The notes beneath the pieces are model-generated. The model was not told the DNA's origin. It saw only the letters and a program-made list of their open reading frames with translations, and searched no databases. Made by a program: the position numbers and the translations under genes. A DNA stretch of 9,744 nucleotides from JBGVMW01 sp045125095 (lineage in GTDB: Bacteria > Bacillota > Clostridia > Lachnospirales > Lachnospiraceae), in the NCBI GenBank assembly GCA_045125095.1, contig JBGVMW010000124.1, positions 1 to 9,744 on the forward strand, in the 5' to 3' direction. Below, in pieces: positions 1-5,264 of this stretch (the stretch's first letter is position 1; each line of letters begins with the position of its first letter).

Positions 1-98
1 CTATATTTGACGCGCTCTCGCTCCCTTCAAACGTAGCGGGCACTAAGGCTGTAAAATACACAGCCTAAGTGCCGACGTTTTCAGAGGGTCACATATAG
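1..98. repeat. Long imperfect inverted repeat at left edge
   Basis: Nested complementary arms fold this stretch into one rod. CTATAT (1-6) pairs with ATATAG (93-98), TGAC (8-11) with GTCA (88-91), and AAACGT (29-34) with ACGTTT (75-80). The apical arms 39-51 and 61-73 match over 13 bp with one mismatch, around a 9-nt loop. No T-tract follows, so it does not look like a simple terminator. The outermost pairs sit exactly at the window edge, so it may extend further left. It could be an intergenic repeat (REP/MITE-like) or part of a structured RNA; the sequence alone does not decide. Confidence 0.5.
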
Positions 99-149
99 AC
101 TATGTAGCAAACAGCTATCTGTCACAAACAATTCTGACAATCCACTGCC

Positions 150-179
150 TTGTTGGCGTTTTGCAATTGCCTATATAAT
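150..179 (+). promoter_or_regulatory. Candidate distal promoter of the purine permease
   Basis: A perfect -10 hexamer TATAAT lies at 174-179. Upstream, TTGTTG (150-155) is 18 nt away and TTGGCG (153-158) is 15 nt away, and neither is ideal. If used, it would give the permease mRNA a leader of about 150 nt that includes the hairpins at 189-273. Confidence 0.3.
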
Positions 180-188
180 GCGTAGGAT

Positions 189-273
189 ATACAGTTGCTG
201 TATGTTTATGCAACTGAACTTTCTCATGATAGCATGATGTGAATTAGAATACAATACAAATTGTATCTTTTTT
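189..273 (+). promoter_or_regulatory. Leader with competing hairpins and terminator-like stem
   Basis: ATACAG (189-194) can pair with CTGTAT (198-203). Alternatively CAGTTGC (192-198) can pair with GCAACTG (210-216). The two hairpins share bases and exclude each other. Further down, ATACAAT (249-255) and ATTGTAT (260-266) form a 7-bp stem with an ACAA loop, followed by C and six T's (268-273), which resembles a weak intrinsic terminator. This would matter only if transcription starts at the distal promoter. Conserved purine-riboswitch core elements were looked for and are absent. Confidence 0.25.
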
Positions 274-292
274 CGATAAAATATGCTATAAT
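261..292 (+). promoter_or_regulatory. Proximal promoter of the purine permease
   Basis: An extended -10 is present: TG at 284-285, one base, then TATAAT at 287-292. The nearest -35-like hexamer, TTGTAT (261-266), is 20 nt away, which is long, so the extended -10 probably carries the promoter. Predicted transcription start is near 299, giving a leader of about 36 nt. The near-palindrome at 249-266 overlaps the -35 area and could serve as an operator. Confidence 0.5.
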
Positions 293-334
293 GTTTGTGA
301 AAATACTGTGAAAACGGAATATTTAGGAGGATAT

Positions 335-1705
335 ATGTTAGAAAAAAGATTTAAACTAAAAGAGAATCACACCGACATAAAAACAGAAGTTGTAGCTGGT
401 GTGACAACCTTTATGACAATGGCATATGTGCTGGCGGTGAATCCATCTATTTTGTCACAGGCAGGCATGAATGCCAATGCCGTATTGCTTGCTACCTGTA
501 TTGCAGCATTTATTGGAACGGTTTTGATGGCGTTGTTAGCAAATTACCCATTTGCATTGGCACCAGGAATGGGATTGAATGCATATTTTGCCTATACGGT
601 TGTAATAGGCATGGGGTATTCCTGGCAGACGGCATTGTTAGCAGTGTTTGCAGAAGGTATAATTTTTATTGTATTATCATTGACGAATGTCAGAGAAGCG
701 ATTTTTAATTCGATTCCGCTTACACTTAAATCAGCTGTGAGTGTGGGTATAGGATTATTTATTGCGTTTTTAGGTCTTCAGGATGCAAAATTAGTGGTAG
801 CCAGTGAATCCACGCTGGTAACTGTTCAGCCATTCAAAGGCGATTCCTTCCATTCAGTAGGAGTGGGAGCGATTCTGGCATTAATTGGTGTACTGATTAC
901 AGCAATATTGCTGATTAAGAATGTAAAAGGTGGTATTTTAATCGGTATTCTTTCTACCTGGGTACTAGGTATAATCTGTGAGATGACCAATATTTATGTG
1001 CCAAACGCTGAACTGGGAATGTCTTCTACCATACCATCCGGTTTTGTTAGTTTTGATTTTTCAGCATTAGGTGAAACCTTTGGTGCTGTGTTTACGGGAG
1101 ATTATTCCCATTTGAAAATTACAGATTTTATCATCATTATTTTTGCATTCCTGTTTGTGGACATGTTTGACACCATTGGCACATTGATTGGTGTGTCTTC
1201 TAAGGCAGATATGTTAGATGAGAATGGTAAATTAGAGCGCGTAAAACCAGCGTTGTTGGCAGATGCCGTTGCAACTTGTGCGGGTGCGGTACTTGGAACC
1301 TCTACAACTACCACATATGTGGAGAGTGCATCAGGTGTGTCTGTAGGAGGAAGAACTGGTCTGACCGCTATGGTGACAGGATTACTGTTCTTAGTATCTG
1401 CAATATTCTCACCGTTGTTTATGGCGATTCCATCCTTCGCGGTAGCGCCTGCTTTGATAATCGTAGGCTTCTACATGATGGGTTCTGTTGTAAAGATCAA
1501 TTTTGACGATATGTCAGATGCGATACCGGAATTTTTATGTATCATTACTATGCCACTTGCGTATAGCATTTCAGAGGGAATTTCCATCGGAGTGATTTCC
1601 TGGACATTGATTAACCTAATTACGGGCAAAGCAAAAGAGAAGAAAATCAGTGCGTTGATGTATGTGCTGACGGTTCTATTCATTTTGAAATATGTATTCC
1701 TGTAA
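335..1705 (+). CDS. NCS2-family purine permease (AzgA/PbuG-like)
   Basis: This 456-residue membrane protein probably imports adenine, guanine or hypoxanthine by proton symport for purine salvage. It is hydrophobic throughout, with the many membrane spans expected of NCS2 carriers. Family motifs are visible: APGMGLNAYF at about 76-85, the FVDMFDTIGTLIGV segment at about 274-287 with acidic D276 and D279, and the GTSTTTTYVESASG segment starting at G321. These place it in the COG2252 branch (E. coli AdeP/GhxP, B. subtilis PbuG/PbuO) rather than the uracil/xanthine branch. The start at 335 is chosen because AGGAGG (325-330) lies just upstream. A GTG at 308 would extend the frame by nine residues, but it sits upstream of that ribosome binding site. 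Length is normal for the family. The exact base preference cannot be read from the sequence. Confidence 0.92.
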   Translation: MLEKRFKLKENHTDIKTEVVAGVTTFMTMAYVLAVNPSILSQAGMNANAVLLATCIAAFIGTVLMALLANYPFALAPGMGLNAYFAYTVVIGMGYSWQTALLAVFAEGIIFIVLSLTNVREAIFNSIPLTLKSAVSVGIGLFIAFLGLQDAKLVVASESTLVTVQPFKGDSFHSVGVGAILALIGVLITAILLIKNVKGGILIGILSTWVLGIICEMTNIYVPNAELGMSSTIPSGFVSFDFSALGETFGAVFTGDYSHLKITDFIIIIFAFLFVDMFDTIGTLIGVSSKADMLDENGKLERVKPALLADAVATCAGAVLGTSTTTTYVESASGVSVGGRTGLTAMVTGLLFLVSAIFSPLFMAIPSFAVAPALIIVGFYMMGSVVKINFDDMSDAIPEFLCIITMPLAYSISEGISIGVISWTLINLITGKAKEKKISALMYVLTVLFILKYVFL

Positions 1706-1719
1706 ATATTAAAATATTG

Positions 1720-1750
1720 ACTGCCCTGCCTGTTAAGATGGCAGGGTAGT
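1720..1750 (+). terminator. GC-rich hairpin after the permease, poor T-tract
   Basis: Arms 1720-1730 and 1740-1750 form an 11-bp stem with one G-U pair and a 9-nt loop, starting 14 nt after the permease stop. Only GTTATGT follows instead of a T-run, so termination may be partial and some transcripts may continue into the next gene. No good promoter was found between here and the oxidoreductase. Confidence 0.5.
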
Positions 1751-1772
1751 GTTATGTAAATAAAGGAAACTA

Positions 1773-1850
1773 TTTAGTACTCAGCCCATGAACATGGGCG
1801 TTCATAGATTGGGTACTGAACAGTTGCTGGTATAACGTAAAATATGTTAT
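1773..1850 (+). promoter_or_regulatory. Compact structured leader before the FAD oxidoreductase
   Basis: TTTAGTACTCA (1773-1783) pairs with TGGGTACTGAA (1810-1820) over 11 bp including two G-U pairs. It encloses the hairpin GCCCATG/CATGGGC (1784-1799). The segment ATGAAC (1788-1793), at the apex of that hairpin, is complementary to GTTCAT (1800-1805), which allows an alternative fold. A third small stem, ATAAC (1832-1836) with GTTAT (1846-1850), ends directly against the ribosome binding site GGAGG (1851-1855). It does not match a riboswitch class I recognise. Nested complementarity this close to the start codon suggests translational control, but that is inference. Confidence 0.35.
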
Positions 1851-1865
1851 GGAGGAACGCGCTGT

Positions 1866-3479
1866 ATGAAGCAGATGCAGTGCAAAAATAGTATGATAAG
1901 AATTTTACAATGCAAGCTTCCGGTTGGACATAGCGAAGCTGATATGAAAAAGAAAATTGAAAAGTTGCTGAAAGTGCCGGCAGATAAGATTCAAGGCTAT
2001 GAAATGGTTCGCCGCTCGTTGGATGCCAGAAAAAAGCCGGATCTTTATTATAACTATGTAGTAGATGTAAAAGCGCAGGGAGAAGATAAAATTGTAAAAC
2101 GATGTAAAAATAAGGACATTCAGATTGTAGTACACAAGAAATATCAGTTTCCAAAATCAAGTAATCCACGGCTGGTTCATCGACCGGTGATTATTGGAAC
2201 TGGACCGGCAGGTCTGTTCTGTGGCTACATGTTGGCAAAGCATGGCTACGCTCCAATTCTGTTAGAACGGGGTGAGGAAGTAGAGAAGCGTACGCAAACG
2301 GTGGATGCCTTCTGGAAGACGGGGGAATTGAATCCGGAATCTAACGTGCAGTTTGGTGAGGGAGGAGCAGGAACTTTTTCTGATGGTAAATTAAATACAT
2401 TGGTAAAGGACAAATATCTTCGCAATCGGAAGGTATTGGAAATTTTTGTGGAAGCAGGTGCACCGGAAGAAATTCTGTATCTCAACAAACCCCATATAGG
2501 AACAGATATTTTAAAGATAGTGGTAAAAAATATCCGTAACTCAATTATTGCAGCCGGTGGTGAAGTGCGTTTTCAAAGTAAAGTAACGGATTTTGTGATA
2601 GAAAATGGCATGTGTAAGGGTGTGATTGTGAATGGTGAGGAGCAGATTACATCAGATGTGGTTGTATGCGCCATAGGACATAGTGCTAGAGATACGTTTC
2701 TTGTACTTAGAGAGCATGATGTACCAATGGAGCAGAAGCCATTTGCAGTGGGAGTTCGTATCGAACATCCGCAGACGATGATTAACCAGTCACAGTATGG
2801 TGTAGAGAAACATCCTGCCTTATCCGCAGCAGATTATAAAGTTACAAAAACCCTACAAAATGGTAGAAGTATTTATTCCTTCTGTATGTGTCCTGGCGGT
2901 TATGTGGTAAATGCTTCTTCAGAGAGTGGCAGACTGGCTGTAAATGGTATGAGTTATCATGACCGCGATGGGAAAAATGCTAATTCTGCTATGATTGTAA
3001 CGGTTACACCGGAGGATTATGGAAGTGATGATGTATTAGCAGGAATGGAATTTCAGCGAAGATTGGAAGAAAAAGCATATGAGGCAGGGAAAGGAGCTGT
3101 TCCGGTACAAACATATGGAGATTTTTGCAAAAATATTCCAACACAACGATTAGGTGAGGTAACGCCATCTATCTGCGGAGCATATACATTAGGTGAAGTG
3201 CGACCGATTTTTCCGGAAAGTATACAGCAATCCATTGAAGACGGTATAAGGGCTTTTGGGAAAATGATTGAAGGATTTGACAGAGAAGATGCGTTGTTAT
3301 CCGGCGTAGAAAGCCGTACATCATCACCTGTTCGAATTCTGCGTGATGCATGTGGTATGAGCGAAATAAGAGGTCTTTATCCATGCGGAGAAGGTGCCGG
3401 ATATGCAGGCGGCATTACATCTGCGGCTATGGATGGTATAAAAATAGCAGAAGAAATTGCAAAAACATATGGCAGTTAG
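1866..3479 (+). CDS. FAD-dependent oxidoreductase, COG2509-type, substrate unknown
   Basis: A 537-residue soluble flavoprotein. The dinucleotide-binding motif is clear: V-I-I-G111-T-G113-P-A-G116, a GxGxxG fold that ends in an acidic residue (LLERG). The segment GEGGAGTFSDGK (164-175) and the C-terminal CGEGAGYAGGITSA stretch from C507 are hallmarks of a widespread Firmicutes family of NAD(FAD)-utilising dehydrogenases without an assigned substrate. The Rossmann domain is preceded by a charged N-terminal domain of about 100 residues rich in Lys/Arg, whose role is unknown. No signal peptide or membrane span is seen. The start at 1866 is supported by GGAGG (1851-1855) with 10-nt spacing; the next Met, at residue 10, has no better site. 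It lies on the same strand as the purine permease 160 bp upstream and converges on the LytTR gene, with only 34 nt between the stops. The family call is secure; the reaction is not known. Confidence 0.88.
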   Translation: MKQMQCKNSMIRILQCKLPVGHSEADMKKKIEKLLKVPADKIQGYEMVRRSLDARKKPDLYYNYVVDVKAQGEDKIVKRCKNKDIQIVVHKKYQFPKSSNPRLVHRPVIIGTGPAGLFCGYMLAKHGYAPILLERGEEVEKRTQTVDAFWKTGELNPESNVQFGEGGAGTFSDGKLNTLVKDKYLRNRKVLEIFVEAGAPEEILYLNKPHIGTDILKIVVKNIRNSIIAAGGEVRFQSKVTDFVIENGMCKGVIVNGEEQITSDVVVCAIGHSARDTFLVLREHDVPMEQKPFAVGVRIEHPQTMINQSQYGVEKHPALSAADYKVTKTLQNGRSIYSFCMCPGGYVVNASSESGRLAVNGMSYHDRDGKNANSAMIVTVTPEDYGSDDVLAGMEFQRRLEEKAYEAGKGAVPVQTYGDFCKNIPTQRLGEVTPSICGAYTLGEVRPIFPESIQQSIEDGIRAFGKMIEGFDREDALLSGVESRTSSPVRILRDACGMSEIRGLYPCGEGAGYAGGITSAAMDGIKIAEEIAKTYGS

Positions 3480-3513
3480 AACATTATTTGTACTCCCCCC
3501 AGAGTAAGTTATG

Positions 3514-4245
3514 CTACTGTTTCACAAGCTTGTTGTATTTCTTTTCAAACATATAATCGGAATATGAGGTAAGGATTTTATTCTTATCTCTTACTCTGAT
3601 TGGTAAAATATCACCGTTCTTTAATAGAAATTCAGATGATGTTTTCTGCTCAATGGCATCCATATTTACCAAAACTCCTCTATTGCATTCCAAAAAGCGT
3701 TTATCATGTTTCATTAATTCCAACAGCCCACTGAATGACATTGCTGTTTTTACAATACCGCTTTTTGTGTAGAAGTGAATATAGTGATTGCTTGATATAG
3801 CGTAATCAATATCACGACAAAATATTTTTTTCTCAAAATGTCCTTCTTTCACCAGAATATATTGTCTGGTATCAGGAAGCTGAGCTGTGCACTCATAGAG
3901 TAAAGATTGAATCTCATCATCCTGAAAAGGTTTGAGAAGATAATGAAATGCTCGTAATCGGAATGCGGTAATCGCATATTCCGGTGAAGCAGTAAGAAAT
4001 ACAATCTTTGTAACCTTGTCCTGCATGCGAATACGTTCTACTGTCTCAATTCCATTAATGCCTTCTAAGTGTACATCCAAAAAAATAATATCAAACTTTC
4101 TTGGTTTATATACCTGCAAAAGACTTTCGCCCGTTGCAAAGGAATCTACCTGAAGGTTATTATGAAAAAGTCCCTGACAGCTATGAATGATATCGAGCAG
4201 TTTTTCTGTATCATTTGTATTACCATCGACGATTGCAATATGCAT
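3514..4245 (-). CDS. LytTR-family response regulator (AgrA/LytR-like)
   Basis: A 243-residue two-domain transcription regulator. The receiver domain (about 1-120) has the phosphoacceptor D57 in FDIIFLDVHL, the switch Thr T85 in FLTAS, and K105 in LLKPF. The LytTR DNA-binding domain (about 128-240) shows the typical FLECNRGVLVNMDAI segment at 184-198 and the NGDILPI turn. Family members bind two 9-bp direct repeats about 12 bp apart and control peptide signalling, bacteriocins or wall functions. An oddity: the acidic pocket usually reads DD or DE, but here it is D7-G8-N9, so Mg2+ binding and phosphorylation may be altered. No histidine kinase is adjacent, so it is an orphan within this window. 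The start is supported by AGAGG 10 nt upstream (complement of 4256-4260). It is transcribed divergently from the structured region that begins near 4387. Confidence 0.92.
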   Translation of the reverse strand: MHIAIVDGNTNDTEKLLDIIHSCQGLFHNNLQVDSFATGESLLQVYKPRKFDIIFLDVHLEGINGIETVERIRMQDKVTKIVFLTASPEYAITAFRLRAFHYLLKPFQDDEIQSLLYECTAQLPDTRQYILVKEGHFEKKIFCRDIDYAISSNHYIHFYTKSGIVKTAMSFSGLLELMKHDKRFLECNRGVLVNMDAIEQKTSSEFLLKNGDILPIRVRDKNKILTSYSDYMFEKKYNKLVKQ

Positions 4246-4284
4246 ACTACCACTACCTCTTTACCTTATGTATTATTCCTGTAC

Positions 4285-4313
4285 ATTTTAACAGATTTTT
4301 CATCGTTTGTCTA
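4285..4313 (-). promoter_or_regulatory. Promoter of the LytTR regulator gene
   Basis: On the minus strand, TAGACA (complement of 4308-4313) is followed after 17 nt by TAAAAT (complement of 4285-4290) with a TGn extension. Predicted start is near 4278, about 33 nt before the ATG. Confidence 0.6.
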
Positions 4314-4350
4314 ACATTTTAAATAAGACTATGGTACTATTTTTTGTTTT

Positions 4351-4380
4351 TTTAGGTAGTCTTTGGTGACGTTTAGGTAG
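4351..4380 (+). promoter_or_regulatory. LytTR-type operator: 21-bp-phased direct repeat
   Basis: The 9-mer TTTAGGTAG occurs at 4351-4359 and again at 4372-4380, a 12-bp gap and exactly two helical turns. This is the geometry known for AgrA/ComE/LytR-type binding sites. The second copy overlaps GACGTTTAG (4368-4376), which matches the general LytTR pattern at eight of nine positions. The site ends 6 bp before the -35 of the plus-strand promoter, a position suited to activation. It also lies between the two divergent promoters, so autoregulation is possible. Confidence 0.55.
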
Positions 4381-4386
4381 AGTTTA

Positions 4387-4414
4387 TTGAATTTTTTGGT
4401 GAATATTGTATTAT
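4387..4414 (+). promoter_or_regulatory. Promoter driving the short terminated transcript
   Basis: TTGAAT (4387-4392), a 16-nt spacer and TATTAT (4409-4414) make a good vegetative promoter. The predicted start near 4421 coincides with an ATG. The LytTR-type direct repeat lies directly upstream, so this is the likely regulated target of the divergent gene. Confidence 0.55.
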
Positions 4415-4420
4415 AGGGTC

Positions 4421-4515
4421 ATGTCGATAAGATATAAATTCGAGTACGAGGGGCGTATTTGATATATGAAGATTCTATGTGTCAATTGGGGGACTGACAT
4501 ATGGAATCTTTTTTT
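4421..4515 (+). ncRNA. Candidate small RNA of about 95 nt
   Basis: The segment lies between a convincing promoter and a strong intrinsic terminator and contains no gene of normal size. Besides the terminator stem it can form a smaller hairpin, TACG/CGTA around an AGGGG loop, near 4444-4457. The terminator loop carries GGGGG (4488-4492). Two tiny frames exist: a 13-codon one from ATG 4421, which would be leaderless, and a 19-codon one from ATG 4466 that runs through the terminator stem. Neither has a good ribosome binding site. It could be a regulatory RNA, a leader whose readthrough product lies downstream, or a mini-peptide message. No known RNA family is recognised. Confidence 0.4.
4469..4515 (+). 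terminator. Strong intrinsic terminator of the short transcript
   Basis: Arms 4470-4484 and 4495-4509 form a 15-bp stem with two G-U pairs and a 10-nt loop, followed by seven T's (4509-4515). Confidence 0.8.
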
Positions 4516-4578
4516 GGTATACTAGAAAATCATAACGATTTATTATAGTATGTAATACTTGAAATTTCCTAGTATATC
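4516..4578. repeat. AT-rich inverted repeat after the terminator
   Basis: GGTATACTAG (4516-4525) is complementary to CTAGTATATC (4569-4578) over 10 bp with one G-U pair. It encloses a small stem TATTA/TAATA near 4541-4557. It begins exactly where the T-tract of the preceding terminator ends. It could continue a structured RNA or be part of a repeat; its function is unknown. Confidence 0.4.
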
Positions 4579-4608
4579 ATAAATGAAATAACAGGTATAT
4601 AAAAAGTG

Positions 4609-4711
4609 ATGCGCACGAATTTGAAGGGAAGGTGCACTGCGTGCCAAATTCGGCGCGGCAAAGCGTGCAGGCATAATAACTAGCTGAATCCGCGAGAGTA
4701 TGCTTGCACGC
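4609..4711 (+). repeat. GC-rich double-hairpin element, REP/MITE-like
   Basis: Two adjacent long hairpins stand out from AT-rich surroundings. The first pairs GCGC (4611-4614) and CGAATTTG (4616-4623) with CAAATTCG (4645-4652) and GCGC (4653-4656), 12 bp with one bulged A. The second pairs 4663-4675 with 4699-4711 over 13 bp with one G-U pair. The top strand also encodes a 24-residue basic, Cys-rich frame from ATG 4609 (MRTNLKGRCTACQIRRGKAC, then RHNN) ending at TAG 4681. Past the TAG the same frame stays open for more than 20 codons. There is no good ribosome binding site, and the Cys pattern partly follows from the palindromes. A mobile or repeated intergenic element is the likelier reading, but a small peptide is not excluded. 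Confidence 0.45.
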
Positions 4712-4732
4712 CTTGTTCCATATTTTATTTAA

Positions 4733-4816
4733 GGATAGTGAGTTGTAATAAATGGTAAAAGGTTGAACGTTGGTATAGTAAAAACCAGTACAGTAACACT
4801 TCGTTCAATCATATCC
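4733..4816. repeat. Long-range stem-loop structure
   Basis: GGATA (4733-4737) can pair with TATCC (4812-4816), and GGTTGAACG (4761-4769) pairs with CGTTCAATC (4802-4810). A small TGGT/ACCA stem (4771-4787) lies inside. No start codon with a ribosome binding site is seen. It continues the run of inverted repeats that begins near 4469. Confidence 0.3.
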
Positions 4817-4820
4817 ATAA

Positions 4821-4846
4821 ATTTACCGAAAACGTTTTCTGTAAAT
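4821..4846. promoter_or_regulatory. 26-bp near-perfect palindrome, LacI-type operator-like
   Basis: The core GAAAACGTTTTC (4828-4839) is a perfect palindrome centred on CG. Outer arms ATTTAC (4821-4826) and GTAAAT (4841-4846) extend the dyad to 26 bp with a single mismatched pair. With no loop it suits protein binding to DNA better than an RNA hairpin. A CG-centred AAACGTTT core is typical of LacI/CcpA-family sites, so a regulator encoded elsewhere could bind here. It is about 117 bp upstream of the -35 of the peptide promoter. Confidence 0.45.
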
Positions 4847-4962
4847 GGATTTTCGTTGTTCATAAAAACCAAAAAATAAAAAAACCACATTTTGCTTAGC
4901 GATTTTTAATAAAAAAAAAGAAAAATTTTTTTTGAATTTAAGTAAAACGTCAAGTGACATGT

Positions 4963-4991
4963 TTGAAAGAATGCTATATCATAAGTATATA
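4963..4991 (+). promoter_or_regulatory. Promoter of the small peptide gene
   Basis: TTGAAA (4963-4968), a 17-nt spacer and TATATA (4986-4991) match the vegetative consensus well. Upstream lie long A- and T-tracts (4911-4933) that would bend the DNA, and a short dyad GTCA-AG-TGAC (4949-4958) just before the -35, placed as an activator site would be. Predicted start is near 4998. Confidence 0.65.
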
Positions 4992-5034
4992 AAGTGTTTG
5001 AAAAGAAATGTTTTTTCATGAGAGGATGGTAATT

Positions 5035-5199
5035 ATGAATTTACATAATGTGAATGAAAAAAAGGCAGTAAAGAGAAAAACTGTTTTATCTATTATGGTG
5101 GCAGCAGGAATATGTAGTCTTTTGCTTGCTGTTAGTGTTGTAGCTGAGAAGGCTCCATTGGATAATGCGAATAGCAATATTGTAGCAGAGATGCCGTAA
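5035..5199 (+). CDS. Small exported or membrane-anchored peptide, 54 residues
   Basis: I do not recognise a named family. The product has a Lys/Arg-rich N-terminus (residues 8-15), one hydrophobic segment (about 17-37) and a short polar tail, EKAPLDNANSNIVAEMP. A VVA/E junction after residue 37 could be a signal peptidase site, which would release a 17-residue peptide. The single Cys (C27) lies inside the hydrophobic segment and does not form a lipobox. This layout is shared by secreted signalling pro-peptides of the Phr type and by small membrane proteins. The start at 5035 is chosen because AGAGG (5021-5025) lies 9 nt upstream; ATGs at 5008 and 5026 lack a site. The gene has its own promoter and an intrinsic terminator, so it is a complete single-gene transcription unit, which supports it being real. 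Confidence 0.65.
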   Translation: MNLHNVNEKKAVKRKTVLSIMVAAGICSLLLAVSVVAEKAPLDNANSNIVAEMP

Positions 5200-5222
5200 T
5201 ATAGAGAACCAGAGTGTTTAAA

Positions 5223-5250
5223 AGTCGCTGAGTATTCAGCGGCTTTTTTT
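5223..5250 (+). terminator. Intrinsic terminator of the small peptide gene
   Basis: AGTCGCTGA (5223-5231) and TCAGCGGCT (5236-5244) form a 9-bp stem with one G-U pair and a GTAT loop, followed by seven T's (5244-5250). Confidence 0.85.
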
Positions 5251-5264
5251 GCGTGCTAGTATGC

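Noticed and set aside
171..232. Purine riboswitch upstream of the permease
   Set aside because: A TATAAT...GGATAT string and a CTAT/ATAG outer pairing resemble its beginning, but the P2 helix, the J2/3 core and the conserved loop 3 are missing.
191..1829. 10-mer ACAGTTGCTG shared by the leaders at 191-200 and 1820-1829
   Set aside because: Dozens of 10-mer coincidences are expected by chance in a window this long, and the flanks do not match.
1774..2169. 131-codon minus-strand frame over the start of the FAD gene
   Set aside because: It overlaps the structured leader and the N-terminal coding region, with no ribosome binding site or family features recognised.
4466..4525. 19-codon frame starting at ATG 4466
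   Set aside because: It runs through the terminator stem, and the nearest purine-rich site is about 12 nt away; it is more likely a chance frame.
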